Below, in pieces: positions 8,536 through 15,023 of a stretch of DNA of 64,000 bases (positions within the stretch are counted from its first letter, which is position 1; each line of letters begins with the position of its first letter). Both the position numbers and the translations under genes were made by a program. The notes under the pieces were generated by a model. It did not search any database and was not told where the DNA came from. It was given only the letters and a program-made list of their open reading frames with translations. The stretch comes from SIG452 sp045638525 (GTDB lineage: Bacteria > Bacillota > Clostridia > UMGS1840): assembly GCA_045638525.1 (NCBI GenBank), contig JAZUBQ010000001.1:1-64000 (forward strand), given 5' to 3'.

Positions 8536-8580
8536 TGGTTGCGGGAGGCGGATTTGAACCACCGACCTTCGGGTTATGAG
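8536..8580. repeat. att site: 45-bp copy of the 3' part of tRNA-fMet
   Basis: These 45 bases are identical to 13621-13665, the 3' portion of the intact tRNA-fMet gene from CCA back through the anticodon loop. The homology stops at 8580, inside what would be the anticodon stem. It marks the junction between element 1 on the left and element 2 on the right. Confidence 0.92.
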
Positions 8581-8697
8581 TTCAAAGAAGGGTGTTTTGC
8601 ATCTTTGTCTATATTCCTGTAATGTATTGATAATAAAGGCTTTTAGAAAAAATATTTCTTTTATCGTTTGGTATTTTCGTATTGATTTTTAAATCGT

Positions 8698-8717
8698 AGT
8701 TGAATTATTGTTGAATT
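8698..8717 (+). repeat. Left 20-bp arm repeat of element 2
   Basis: AGTTGAATTATTGTTGAATT, itself a doubled TTGAAT, occurs here and again at 13530-13549 in the same orientation, 117 bp inside the left att and 71 bp inside the right att. This suits arm-type binding sites for integrase 2. Otherwise 8581-8855 shows only AT-rich DNA with no gene. Confidence 0.65.
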
Positions 8718-8855
8718 CCAATTGCTTTCCTCAGCACAATAATAACATAAGGGGGGGGACTCAGTTCTCTTTTTCAGCTTTTACACGGATTTTATTGATT
8801 TTTAGATATGCTTTTTTTCATATTTTTTGACCTGTAATAGTTTTTTTCTATATGC

Positions 8856-9119
8856 TTAAATAGGAATATCTCCGCCGTCTTTCCACAGTTGGTCAATGTC
8901 AGTTTCAATAAGTTGCTGAAGTATCTCTACAAAATTGTCTGGCGCCGGCTCCCCTATTTCTTCCACCTTGACAGCATCACGGCTGATACATAGATTTATT
9001 GCAGAAGCTGTGTTTTGTGCAATTTGTGTACTCCCATCTGCAAACGTAATTTTAAATTTATTCGGCAATTCTCCTATAACGGCATATAATTTCTTTATCC
9101 TTGCATTAAAGTTATACAT
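8856..9119 (-). CDS. Hypothetical protein, last gene of the element 2 operon
   Basis: 87 residues if started at ATG 9119, which has GAGGAGA nine bases upstream; an in-frame GTG two codons earlier is possible. It overlaps the end of the previous gene by eight bases. The product begins MYNFNARIKKLYAVIGEL, looks like a small beta-barrel or ubiquitin-like fold (KFKITFADGSTQIAQNT), and has an acidic C-terminus. No family is recognised. Confidence 0.6.
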   Translation of the reverse strand: MYNFNARIKKLYAVIGELPNKFKITFADGSTQIAQNTASAINLCISRDAVKVEEIGEPAPDNFVEILQQLIETDIDQLWKDGGDIPI

Positions 9120-9330
9120 CCCCACATCTCTCCTCTAAAAGTGCTTCGAGTTCATCGAGTTTCTTTTGCTGCTCATCTGTTCTAATAGCTCCCAATGTAA
9201 TATTTGCAGCATATAAAATAGCGTTTGCCTGTTTTGGTTCTAATTCATTATTTAATACCAAATTTGCCACTCTATTAACTGCCGATTTCACATCTTTAGG
9301 TGTTCCCATTTTTAAGCGTTTCTTTGTCAC
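9112..9330 (-). CDS. Hypothetical phage/satellite-type helical protein
   Basis: 72 residues from GTG 9330 with AAAGGGG eight bases upstream. The product has the form KMGTPKDVKSAVNRVANLV, followed by ANAILYAANITLGAIRTDEQ and a short acidic coiled-coil end. Similar short proteins, in my experience, sit in phage and small integrative elements of Firmicutes, but no biochemical role is known to me. It overlaps the following gene and so is co-translated with it. Confidence 0.6.
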   Translation of the reverse strand: MTKKRLKMGTPKDVKSAVNRVANLVLNNELEPKQANAILYAANITLGAIRTDEQQKKLDELEALLEERCGDV

Positions 9331-9348
9331 TATATCAACCCCTTTTAT

Positions 9349-9382
9349 AGGTAAAGGCAGAACAATCCGTTCTGCCCTACCT
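9349..9382 (-). terminator. Stem-loop between two genes of the element 2 operon
   Basis: GGCAGAAC / GTTCTGCC with a 5-base loop, extended by an outer AGGTA / TACCT stem. It lies in the 59-base gap between the stop at 9390 and the start at 9330, so it could attenuate expression of the last two genes or protect an mRNA end. Confidence 0.5.
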
Positions 9383-9389
9383 TTATTAT

Positions 9390-10043
9390 TTAGTTGGTCA
9401 TCTTCAACCCAGCACCTGCATGCAAATGTTCTACAAAGGAAGCTTCGCTGACGCCTATATCCATTTTATATCTGCTATTAAACGCTACAAGCATATTGTT
9501 GGCAGCTCTCTCGATTGCTCGGAATGCACTTGCGCTTTTCTCCCTGTCGTGATTGAATGCAATAACAGCCCTGTAAAGCTCCCTTGTCAGTTTCTCTGAT
9601 TGTGTGGGAACAATTACAAAATAAAGCCCTAATTTAACATATAACGCCTGTAAGTATCTTTCCGCGGCGTAATTGCCACGAAATTGTTTTGCAATATCCT
9701 TTTGCTGTTCTACCGGTAAATCCTTTCCTAAACTATTGATAACAGTCAACGCATTTGTAAAACTTGTATCATTGAAATCAATAGGAGCAGCATCAAGCTC
9801 CATTTCTGCATCAATTACCGCACTTGCAGCTGTTTCCAATGTTGAAGAATGCTGTTGACAAAAAGCTTCAAAATTGTTGGAAATTTCAGATCTTTTTTTC
9901 TCTTTATAGCCTTCGACATAGATTTCTGCGTCTAAGCTATTAACTTTTTTTAAGTCTTCTGTCATTCTGTCCTTTGCCGCTTTAATTATCTTCAGTACCG
10001 ATTCAATGTTTCGCAAAGACTTTTCAGTTTTAATGTGTTCCAT
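9390..10043 (-). CDS. Hypothetical helical protein of element 2
   Basis: 217 residues from ATG 10043. It is almost wholly alpha-helical, with coiled-coil character in the first 60 residues (IESVLKIIKAAKDRMTEDLKK) and a second helical part ending HLHAGAGLKMTN. There is no catalytic motif, membrane segment or cysteine cluster. It is the largest gene of the divergent operon, between the winged-helix protein and the stem-loop at 9349-9382. It could be structural or interfere with a helper phage, but that is only a guess from context. Confidence 0.6.
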   Translation of the reverse strand: MEHIKTEKSLRNIESVLKIIKAAKDRMTEDLKKVNSLDAEIYVEGYKEKKRSEISNNFEAFCQQHSSTLETAASAVIDAEMELDAAPIDFNDTSFTNALTVINSLGKDLPVEQQKDIAKQFRGNYAAERYLQALYVKLGLYFVIVPTQSEKLTRELYRAVIAFNHDREKSASAFRAIERAANNMLVAFNSRYKMDIGVSEASFVEHLHAGAGLKMTN

Positions 10044-10059
10044 AAATAACCTCCAAAAA

Positions 10060-10428
10060 TTAATTGTTTCTTATTGCTATACAAGATTTTTCTTTCCATT
10101 TCCTGGAAAATTTGTATTCATTTGGTTTTCTAAGATTTGCCATACTTTTTTTTTCGATATATCCATATCGCACAAGTTCGTCAATATATCTTCGCATAGA
10201 TGTTGATGATATACCGAATTTCTTTGCTGTCTGCTGTGGAAAAATAAAATCGCGTCTTCCAGCACTTTCCATTGCCATACAAAAATACATATATCGCGCA
10301 CCTGTCGAAAGTCTCTGAAATTCTTTGGATAATAAAAGCGTGTTCCCGCATTGAATAAAACGCATTTCTTTATTATCATCCCGCGCACTTAGCCAAAAAG
10401 GAAAATTATACTTGCGTTTTCTTCCCAT
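10060..10428 (-). CDS. Winged-helix DNA-binding protein of element 2 (replication/regulation)
   Basis: 122 residues from ATG 10428, three bases after the stop of the previous gene. Residues about 65-105 hold a clear winged helix: FIFPQQTAKKFGISSTSMRRYI, read as two adjoining helices, then DELVRYGYIEKK. The N-terminus is basic. Such domains occur in RepA/replisome organisers and in plasmid or phage regulators. In this position, after an Xis-like gene, it may be the element's replication initiator or an activator. Confidence 0.65.
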   Translation of the reverse strand: MGRKRKYNFPFWLSARDDNKEMRFIQCGNTLLLSKEFQRLSTGARYMYFCMAMESAGRRDFIFPQQTAKKFGISSTSMRRYIDELVRYGYIEKKSMANLRKPNEYKFSRKWKEKSCIAIRNN

Positions 10429-10431
10429 ATT

Positions 10432-10878
10432 TTATACCGTGAAATCTTCCAGGCTTTCCTGACCGTCACAAATGTTCAAACTTGCCTTTACAGCCTTTAA
10501 AATCTTTAAAGTGTTCAACGCTCTGGCTTGCAGAGTTCGTACATATTCCGCTATTTCCTGGCGCCCTTTTTCGCCCTTATCGGGAAGAAAATACCCACCA
10601 ACAGACGAAGAAAGGATAAGCGCTCCATTTTCGCGTTCGACAGAAATTTGCTTCTGTAATTGCCGAATATTTTTGGCACCGGAAAGCTCCAACAATCTTT
10701 CTGTGCTGATTACATTTTCTTTTCCCTGCTTCAGCAATTTCTCTATAAGATATTGATTTTTAGGTGAAAAAGTGTTATAATCGGTTTGTGAAATATGGGT
10801 GTCATGTCTCGGCGCTCTTGTTTCAATAGCCTGTTCTGGTGTTGCCGCACCTCGACAGGCTTTTTCTTTTGCATTCAT
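10432..10878 (-). CDS. HTH-containing hypothetical protein of element 2
   Basis: The ATG at 10878 is chosen because GGAGGTGA lies seven bases before it; this gives 148 residues and overlaps the end of the Xis-like gene by four bases. Residues about 50-95 (YLIEKLLKQGKENVISTER, then LLELSGAKNIRQLQKQI) look like a winged helix of the kind used to choose between alternative DNA sites. A C-terminal helical stretch follows. It probably regulates the element or its replication. The exact role is unknown. Confidence 0.6.
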   Translation of the reverse strand: MNAKEKACRGAATPEQAIETRAPRHDTHISQTDYNTFSPKNQYLIEKLLKQGKENVISTERLLELSGAKNIRQLQKQISVERENGALILSSSVGGYFLPDKGEKGRQEIAEYVRTLQARALNTLKILKAVKASLNICDGQESLEDFTV

Positions 10879-11066
10879 TGATAAATCACCTCCCCACATT
10901 GTTTGTCAAGCTTTTGTACCAGCTTATCAACATTCACAAGAAACCGATTCCCCGAATAAAACCCAGGGCAATCTCCCTTGCATACCATCTTGCGTAGATA
11001 ATGTTCTGAGATAAGACCAGATTGTGCAACCTCTCTGATTGTTTGATAGGTCTTCTTCTTTTCCAA
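10875..11066 (-). CDS. Excisionase-like HTH protein, first gene of the element 2 operon
   Basis: A TTG at 11066 with AAGGAGGA upstream gives 63 residues beginning LEKKKTYQTIREVAQSG; a longer upstream frame lacks a good ribosome site. IREVAQSGLISEHYLRKMV followed by a GNRFLVNVDKLV wing is typical of HTH_17/AlpA-like excisionases. It is the promoter-proximal gene of the leftward operon, divergent from the repressor, as xis genes are in phages and satellites. The likely role is excision and transcriptional control. Confidence 0.72.
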   Translation of the reverse strand: MEKKKTYQTIREVAQSGLISEHYLRKMVCKGDCPGFYSGNRFLVNVDKLVQKLDKQCGEVIYQ

Positions 11067-11094
11067 AATAATTCCTCCTTTTTCAATTTTTGTA

Positions 11095-11123
11095 TTGACA
11101 TTTCTCTTAATGTCTGCTATCAT
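11095..11123 (+). promoter_or_regulatory. Rightward promoter for the element 2 repressor and integrase
   Basis: TTGACA (11095-11100), 17-bp spacer, TATCAT (11118-11123). A perfect dyad GACATT-N6-AATGTC (11097-11114) overlaps the -35 and spacer and is a good operator candidate. The -10 shares two bases with the -10 of the leftward promoter. Confidence 0.7.
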
Positions 11124-11150
11124 TATATCACAATAGATTAATTTTATCAA
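11122..11150 (-). promoter_or_regulatory. Leftward promoter for the element 2 xis/HTH operon
   Basis: On the minus strand TTGATA (11150-11145), 17-bp spacer, TATAAT (11127-11122). It overlaps the rightward promoter at the -10, so both cannot be occupied at once. A GATTAAT/ATTAATC dyad lies just upstream. Confidence 0.7.
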
Positions 11151-11204
11151 ACAATTATTAATCTTTTCATTAATTAACTTATTGGAGAAAAGGGGGTGAA
11201 TTGA

Positions 11205-11684
11205 ATGCCAAAGAAAGTCGAAATTAATCCAAAGACAGCACCACGGATGAAAGAATTTCTAAAAGAAAGCGGTCTCAAACAAAAAGAACTTGCAGAATTA
11301 ATTTTTTGTTCTCAACAATACATTAGCAATATTGTTAACGGAAAATGTGGTTTATCTGTATATACTGCTAAAGAAATCGCAAAACATTATTCCATTCGTA
11401 TTGAATACTTACTTGGAGAAGACGACTACAAAACTGAGGGAGCGATGCTCAAAGAAATGTTAGAATCAGAAAGAAAACATTATCATAAATGTTTTAGTGC
11501 TTTAATATCCATTGCAGAAGAAGCAGGCTATTCTATCGTTTTAGAAGACGGCTGGAAAATTAAGAGAGGAAACACCGTTTGCTGCAAATGCTCCGAAGAT
11601 ACGCTTGAAGTTTTAGTTACCAGCTTTGTATTACATACAGAGCAGCACATTAAAGATTTCATCAATCTTGTAACGCTAAAATAG
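11205..11684 (+). CDS. XRE-family master repressor of element 2
   Basis: 159 residues from ATG 11205, with GGGGGTG upstream. Residues about 10-65 are an XRE helix-turn-helix (FLKESGLKQKELAELIF, CSQQYISNIVNGKCGLS). The C-terminal part is helical with two closely placed cysteines (NTVCCKCSEDTLE). It shares a transcript with the integrase and faces the xis operon, as Stl/CI-type repressors do. How it is relieved cannot be read from sequence; no RecA-type cleavage site is visible. Confidence 0.8.
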   Translation: MPKKVEINPKTAPRMKEFLKESGLKQKELAELIFCSQQYISNIVNGKCGLSVYTAKEIAKHYSIRIEYLLGEDDYKTEGAMLKEMLESERKHYHKCFSALISIAEEAGYSIVLEDGWKIKRGNTVCCKCSEDTLEVLVTSFVLHTEQHIKDFINLVTLK

Positions 11685-11696
11685 AAAGGAGTAAAT

Positions 11697-12887
11697 ATGG
11701 CAAATATACAAGAGCGCCGAGACAAACAAGGAAAAATAATTTCCTATTCAATCCGCGTGTATCGTGGCAGAGGAGCTGACGGCAAACAGCTCAAACCCTA
11801 CACCGCAACATTTGATGTGTCCCCCACCTGGAAAGAGGACACCGCACGAAAAAAAGCAGAAGCTTTCGCAAGTGTATTTGAAAAAGAATGCAAAACCGGA
11901 ATAAAAACAGATAACCGACAACGCTTTGACGGTTACTGTGATTATGTTATACAGTTAAAAGAACAAAGAGGGCTAAAGCATTCTACTATCACAAGGTACA
12001 AAGAATTAACCGAAAGAATCTACCCGGCTATTGGTCACATAAAACTATGTGATTTACGGGTTGACCATTTGAACGATTTATACACCGCTTTATCAAAAAA
12101 TGGACTAAACAAAAAAACAGGCGGTAAATTATCAACTAAAACAATAGTTGAACATCACCGCCTAATTTCAACAGTATTAGAGCAAGCCTTCAAAGAAGGG
12201 CTTATCGTATTGAATATATCAAAAAGAACACAACTCCCGAAAGTGGAGAAAAAAGAAGCAAACTATTTCCAGGCAGAACAGATAGCAGCTATCCGGATCG
12301 CCCTGGAACAGGAATCACCAAAATGGAAAATGCTTGTACACCTGCTTCTCATAACAGGCGCACGACGGGGAGAAATATTGGGGTTAAAATGGAATAGTGT
12401 TGATTTCGAGAAAAAACGAATCCATATTTGTAACAATGTTCTATATTCTCCTGATATCGGCATCTACGAAGACACACCCAAAACGGAAACATCAAAGCGA
12501 TTCATAACGCTACCTTCGGAAACTATTACCGAATTGAAAAACTATCAGCATTATCAAGCACAAGAATTTTTCAAAAACGGCATCCCGTACAAACTTAATG
12601 GTTTTGTATTTTCACAATATGACGGAAATCCTATGCACCCCGATAGTGTAACAGATTTTTTGAGCAAATTCTCGAAAAAACATAATCTGCCGCATATCAA
12701 TGCGCACGCTTTCCGACATACTATGGCCAGCCTTTTATATTTCAATGGTGTTGATAGCGTTTCCATCTCTAAAAGATTAGGACACGCGCAAGTAAGCACA
12801 ACCGCCAATATATATGCACATATCATAGAAGAAGCAGACCAACGAAATGCCGATATATTATCAACCGTATTTTCTAAACAAGCATAA
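11697..12887 (+). CDS. Tyrosine integrase of element 2
   Basis: 396 residues, ATG 11697, GAAAGGAG upstream, 12 bases after the repressor stop. Arm-binding N-terminus (SIRVYRGRGADGKQL), SAM-like domain, then the catalytic domain with Arg in TGARRGEIL near 222, HAFRHT near 337, LGHAQVSTT and Tyr in NIYAH near 372. It is related to but clearly different from integrase 1, although both use the same tRNA-fMet site. The right att is 0.7 kb downstream. Confidence 0.93.
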   Translation: MANIQERRDKQGKIISYSIRVYRGRGADGKQLKPYTATFDVSPTWKEDTARKKAEAFASVFEKECKTGIKTDNRQRFDGYCDYVIQLKEQRGLKHSTITRYKELTERIYPAIGHIKLCDLRVDHLNDLYTALSKNGLNKKTGGKLSTKTIVEHHRLISTVLEQAFKEGLIVLNISKRTQLPKVEKKEANYFQAEQIAAIRIALEQESPKWKMLVHLLLITGARRGEILGLKWNSVDFEKKRIHICNNVLYSPDIGIYEDTPKTETSKRFITLPSETITELKNYQHYQAQEFFKNGIPYKLNGFVFSQYDGNPMHPDSVTDFLSKFSKKHNLPHINAHAFRHTMASLLYFNGVDSVSISKRLGHAQVSTTANIYAHIIEEADQRNADILSTVFSKQA

Positions 12888-12907
12888 ATAAAAAGGAGAA
12901 ACTAACA

Positions 12908-13039
12908 ATGAATAAACATGAAATCATTAACCGTATCAAAAACCTAACAGACGAACAATTCAAGCTGCTTTTATCCCTCATTGAAAAGGAAGAAAAATGC
13001 TCTCCGCTGTTTCACCTTAAAACAGCCATAGAAAAATAA
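12908..13039 (+). CDS. 43-residue protein downstream of integrase 2
   Basis: ATG 12908 with AAAAAGGAG nine bases upstream, stop TAA 13037-13039. The product begins MNKHEIINRIKNLTDEQFKLLLSL with a break near the end, is helical, and ends in a basic tail. The strong ribosome site and position 20 bases after the integrase support it as real. No family is recognised. Confidence 0.55.
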   Translation: MNKHEIINRIKNLTDEQFKLLLSLIEKEEKCSPLFHLKTAIEK

Positions 13040-13048
13040 CTTTATTTC

Positions 13049-13215
13049 GCCATACAGTATGGCTATATATAGTATATCTGTATCAAAATGGTATAAGAAA
13101 AAATGCTTTTTGTGCCAATGGTTATGCCATTTTGGTGCAAGATATACTCGTGTTCTTTTCCGTGTTATATCAACTTGGTATAAGGAAATCGAATTTGTTG
13201 TATCAATCTGATATA
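13049..13215. repeat. Cluster of phased 15-bp palindromes (operators or origin iterons)
   Basis: Four copies fit TRYCANNNTGRTRYA: 13081-13095, 13125-13139, 13168-13182 and 13201-13215. A perfect palindrome GCCATAC-A-GTATGGC lies at 13049-13063. Centres are 32, 44, 43 and 33 bp apart, near whole numbers of helical turns. The cluster fills most of the 212-bp gap before the next gene. Confidence 0.72.
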
Positions 13216-13251
13216 GCGAAATAAACACTACAAAACTCAAAAAGGAAAGAA

Positions 13252-13479
13252 GTGAATACAATGACTGAAGCTGAAATCAAATTCATTATTTCAAGAGTAA
13301 TCGAAAGCGCAAACGATACAATAGAAGAATCAAAGCAAGATAATAACGCAGAGTTTAACAGCGGAAAACTCTTTGCATATTATGAAATTCTCGACACTAT
13401 AAAAAACGAACTGATTGTTCGGGAACAAGACTTAAAAGAATTCGGACTTGATATAGACCTTGAAAAAACATTTTTATAA
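13252..13479 (+). CDS. Hypothetical acidic protein at the right end of element 2
   Basis: 75 residues from GTG 13252, with AAAGGA five bases upstream; ATG 13261 is the alternative. The product is helical and acidic (IKFIISRVIESANDTIEES and a GLDIDLEKTFL end). It lies directly after the palindrome cluster, so it may be controlled by whatever binds there. The family is unknown. Confidence 0.55.
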   Translation: MNTMTEAEIKFIISRVIESANDTIEESKQDNNAEFNSGKLFAYYEILDTIKNELIVREQDLKEFGLDIDLEKTFL

Positions 13480-13529
13480 TTGATCAGAAGCACTCTGCTT
13501 TGCGCTTTCTACTATGATTTTTTATATCA

Positions 13530-13549
13530 AGTTGAATTATTGTTGAATT
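13530..13549 (+). repeat. Right 20-bp arm repeat of element 2
   Basis: Identical to 8698-8717 in sequence and orientation, 71 bp inside the right att site. Likely an arm-type site of integrase 2. Confidence 0.65.
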
Positions 13550-13574
13550 ATTAGCACAAATTGAATAAAAAAAG

Positions 13575-13616
13575 AAAACCTTGTATTCACCATAAACGGC
13601 TTAAATACAAGGTTTT
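13575..13616 (-). terminator. Terminator of the tRNA-Leu/tRNA-fMet transcript
   Basis: 13-bp perfect stem AAAACCTTGTATT / AATACAAGGTTTT with a T-rich run on the minus strand, five bases past the CCA end of tRNA-fMet. It now lies inside the right end of element 2. Confidence 0.8.
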
Positions 13617-13620
13617 TCTA

Positions 13621-13697
<77 letters not shown>

Positions 13698-13704
13698 TTA
13701 TAAA

Positions 13705-13832
13705 CGCTTGAACAAGAAAACTTTGGTGCCGGAAACCGGAATCGAACCGGTACGGGAGTCACCTCCCACAGGATTTTAAGTCCTGGGCGTCTGCCAGTTC
13801 CGCCACTCCGGCGCATGTCTCTTGTTCAAGCG
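13705..13832 (-). repeat. Perfect 12-bp inverted repeat enclosing tRNA-Leu
   Basis: CGCTTGAACAAG (13705-13716) and its exact complement (13821-13832) flank tRNA-Leu. In the precursor RNA they would close a stem around the tRNA, probably a processing structure. Confidence 0.6.
13724..13812 (-). tRNA. tRNA-Leu (anticodon UAA)
   Basis: 89 bases with encoded CCA, a long variable arm (TGGGAGGTGACTCCCG) and anticodon loop ACTTAAAAT reading UAA. The acceptor stem GCCGGAG/TTCCGGC closes. It is 26 bases upstream of tRNA-fMet on the same transcript. Confidence 0.95.
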
Positions 13833-13839
13833 CTAAAAT

Positions 13840-13868
13840 ATAATACCATATTTAAAAGCAAATGTCAA
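13840..13868 (-). promoter_or_regulatory. Sigma-A promoter of the tRNA operon
   Basis: TTGACA (13868-13863), 17-bp spacer, TATTAT (13845-13840) on the minus strand, 28 bases before the tRNA-Leu 5' end. Confidence 0.85.
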
Positions 13869-13949
13869 TACTTTTTTAAAAAAAATTTTTAAAAAAATGA
13901 AAATGCCGGAACAAGAGTGTTCGATTCCAATTCACAAGAAAGCTCCAAT

Positions 13950-13988
13950 AACACCGAAAAAAGGAGCATTTTACCCTTTTTTGGTGTT
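13950..13988 (-). terminator. Stem-loop after the 57-residue membrane protein gene
   Basis: AACACC / GGTGTT outer stem continued by an A6GG / CCT6-type inner stem with an 11-base loop, 24 bases past the stop at 14012. The T-run after it is weak, so termination is probable rather than sure. Confidence 0.45.
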
Positions 13989-14011
13989 TTGGAACATTTT
14001 TTGTTATTACA

Positions 14012-14185
14012 TTAAAAATCTGTGAAGTTTTCCATAATTTTCCCTGCTGTTTTCATCATACGGCAGGCTTTTTTTCTAAGATGTTGATTTTCCCGGTCAG
14101 AACGGATGGGGTCGAAAATCATCCCCATAACAGCGCCCATTACAAGGCCGGTCACCACACCCTTCACATAAGGACTCTGATTCAT
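14012..14185 (-). CDS. 57-residue glycine-zipper membrane protein
   Basis: ATG 14185 with GGAGGG seven bases upstream and stop at 14012. The product starts MNQSPYVKGVVTGLVMGAVM, a single membrane span with Gly every three or four residues, followed by a cytosolic basic helix (RENQHLRKKACRMM). This resembles short YtxH-like proteins. It lies downstream of sigE on the same strand, where sigG is found in Bacillus subtilis, so a sporulation role is possible but unproven. Confidence 0.65.
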   Translation of the reverse strand: MNQSPYVKGVVTGLVMGAVMGMIFDPIRSDRENQHLRKKACRMMKTAGKIMENFTDF

Positions 14186-14299
14186 ACATTTCCCTCCGCA
14201 TTTTTGATTTAAGAAATCCGCTTTGATTTCTTAGCAATAGTTTTTGCAATTTCATATGAAATATGTCTTTTAAAAATTGGCAAATAAAATTTTTAAAAT

Positions 14300-15001
14300 C
14301 TACTGCATTGATTTTTGAATTTCTCTTTTTAGTTTGCCAATAATTTTCTTTTCCAATCTGGAAATATATGATTGGGAAATTCCAAGCATATCGGCAACTT
14401 CTTTTTGCGTTTTTTCTTCCCGTCCGAAAATTCCGAAGCGAAGCCCGATAATAAACTGTTCCCGTTGGTTTAAACGACCGATTGCCTGCAATAAAATCTC
14501 TTTATCCAACTTTTTTTCAATGGTTTTATGAATGATATCACTTTCGGTTCCTAAAATATCGGAAAGGAGCAATTCATTCCCGTCACCATCCATAGACAAA
14601 GGTTCATCCAAAGAAACATCGGTTCGTTGATTGGAAATTTTCCGCAAATACATTAAAATTTCGTTTTCGATACAACGGGATGCATAAGTAGCTAATTTGA
14701 TGGCTTTTTCCTGATTAAACGAATTAACCGCTTTGATTAACCCAATGGTTCCGATGGAGGTTAAATCTTCCAGAGAAATCCCGGTATTCTCAAACTTTTT
14801 AGAAATATATACCACCAATCGCAAATTGTGTTCAATCAATGTTTTTTTAGCGTTTTCATCCGGCAGATTGGCAATCAACGCTTCTTCGTGTTCACTGTCT
14901 AAAGGAGGAGGCAAAGCATCCGCACTTCCGATATAGTGACAACTGTGCGAAAAATATTTTAAAAACAGCTGAACAAACCAACGATATATTTGATATTTCA
15001 T
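14300..15001 (-). CDS. sigE: RNA polymerase sporulation sigma factor SigE
   Basis: 233 residues from ATG 15001, with AAAGGA upstream; a longer frame overlapping spoIIGA is ignored. A hydrophobic pro-region of about 25 residues (YRWFVQLFLKYF) precedes region 2 (NLRLVVYISKKFENTGISLE, then DLTSIGTIGLIKAV with the YASRCIENEILMYLR -10 recognition helix) and region 4 (REQFIIGLRFG, QKEVADMLGISQSYISRLE). Pro-SigE is cleaved by SpoIIGA at the septum to begin mother-cell transcription. It sits 22 bases behind spoIIGA in the standard operon; sigG does not follow. Confidence 0.95.
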   Translation of the reverse strand: MKYQIYRWFVQLFLKYFSHSCHYIGSADALPPPLDSEHEEALIANLPDENAKKTLIEHNLRLVVYISKKFENTGISLEDLTSIGTIGLIKAVNSFNQEKAIKLATYASRCIENEILMYLRKISNQRTDVSLDEPLSMDGDGNELLLSDILGTESDIIHKTIEKKLDKEILLQAIGRLNQREQFIIGLRFGIFGREEKTQKEVADMLGISQSYISRLEKKIIGKLKREIQKSMQ

Positions 15002-15023
15002 AAAAAATTCCTTTCTTCCCTTG

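Larger units (their letters stand above)
3843..8580. mobile_element. Integrative element 1 (right part; left end not found)
   Basis: A zinc-ribbon gene, XRE repressor, HUH initiator, excisionase and tyrosine integrase end at a tRNA-derived att repeat. I find no second copy of the 45-bp repeat to the left within the window, so the left end is either beyond base 1, with the LRR protein as cargo, or deleted. The order repressor (opposite strand) - small genes - xis - int - att resembles the int end of Tn916-like elements. The left coordinate given is only the first gene I can tie to the element. Confidence 0.7.

Noticed and set aside
12971..13261. A 96-residue minus-strand frame over the palindrome array
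   Set aside because: Its repeated ISLYQ-type segments simply translate the palindromes; no ribosome site, and it overlaps two better supported plus-strand genes.
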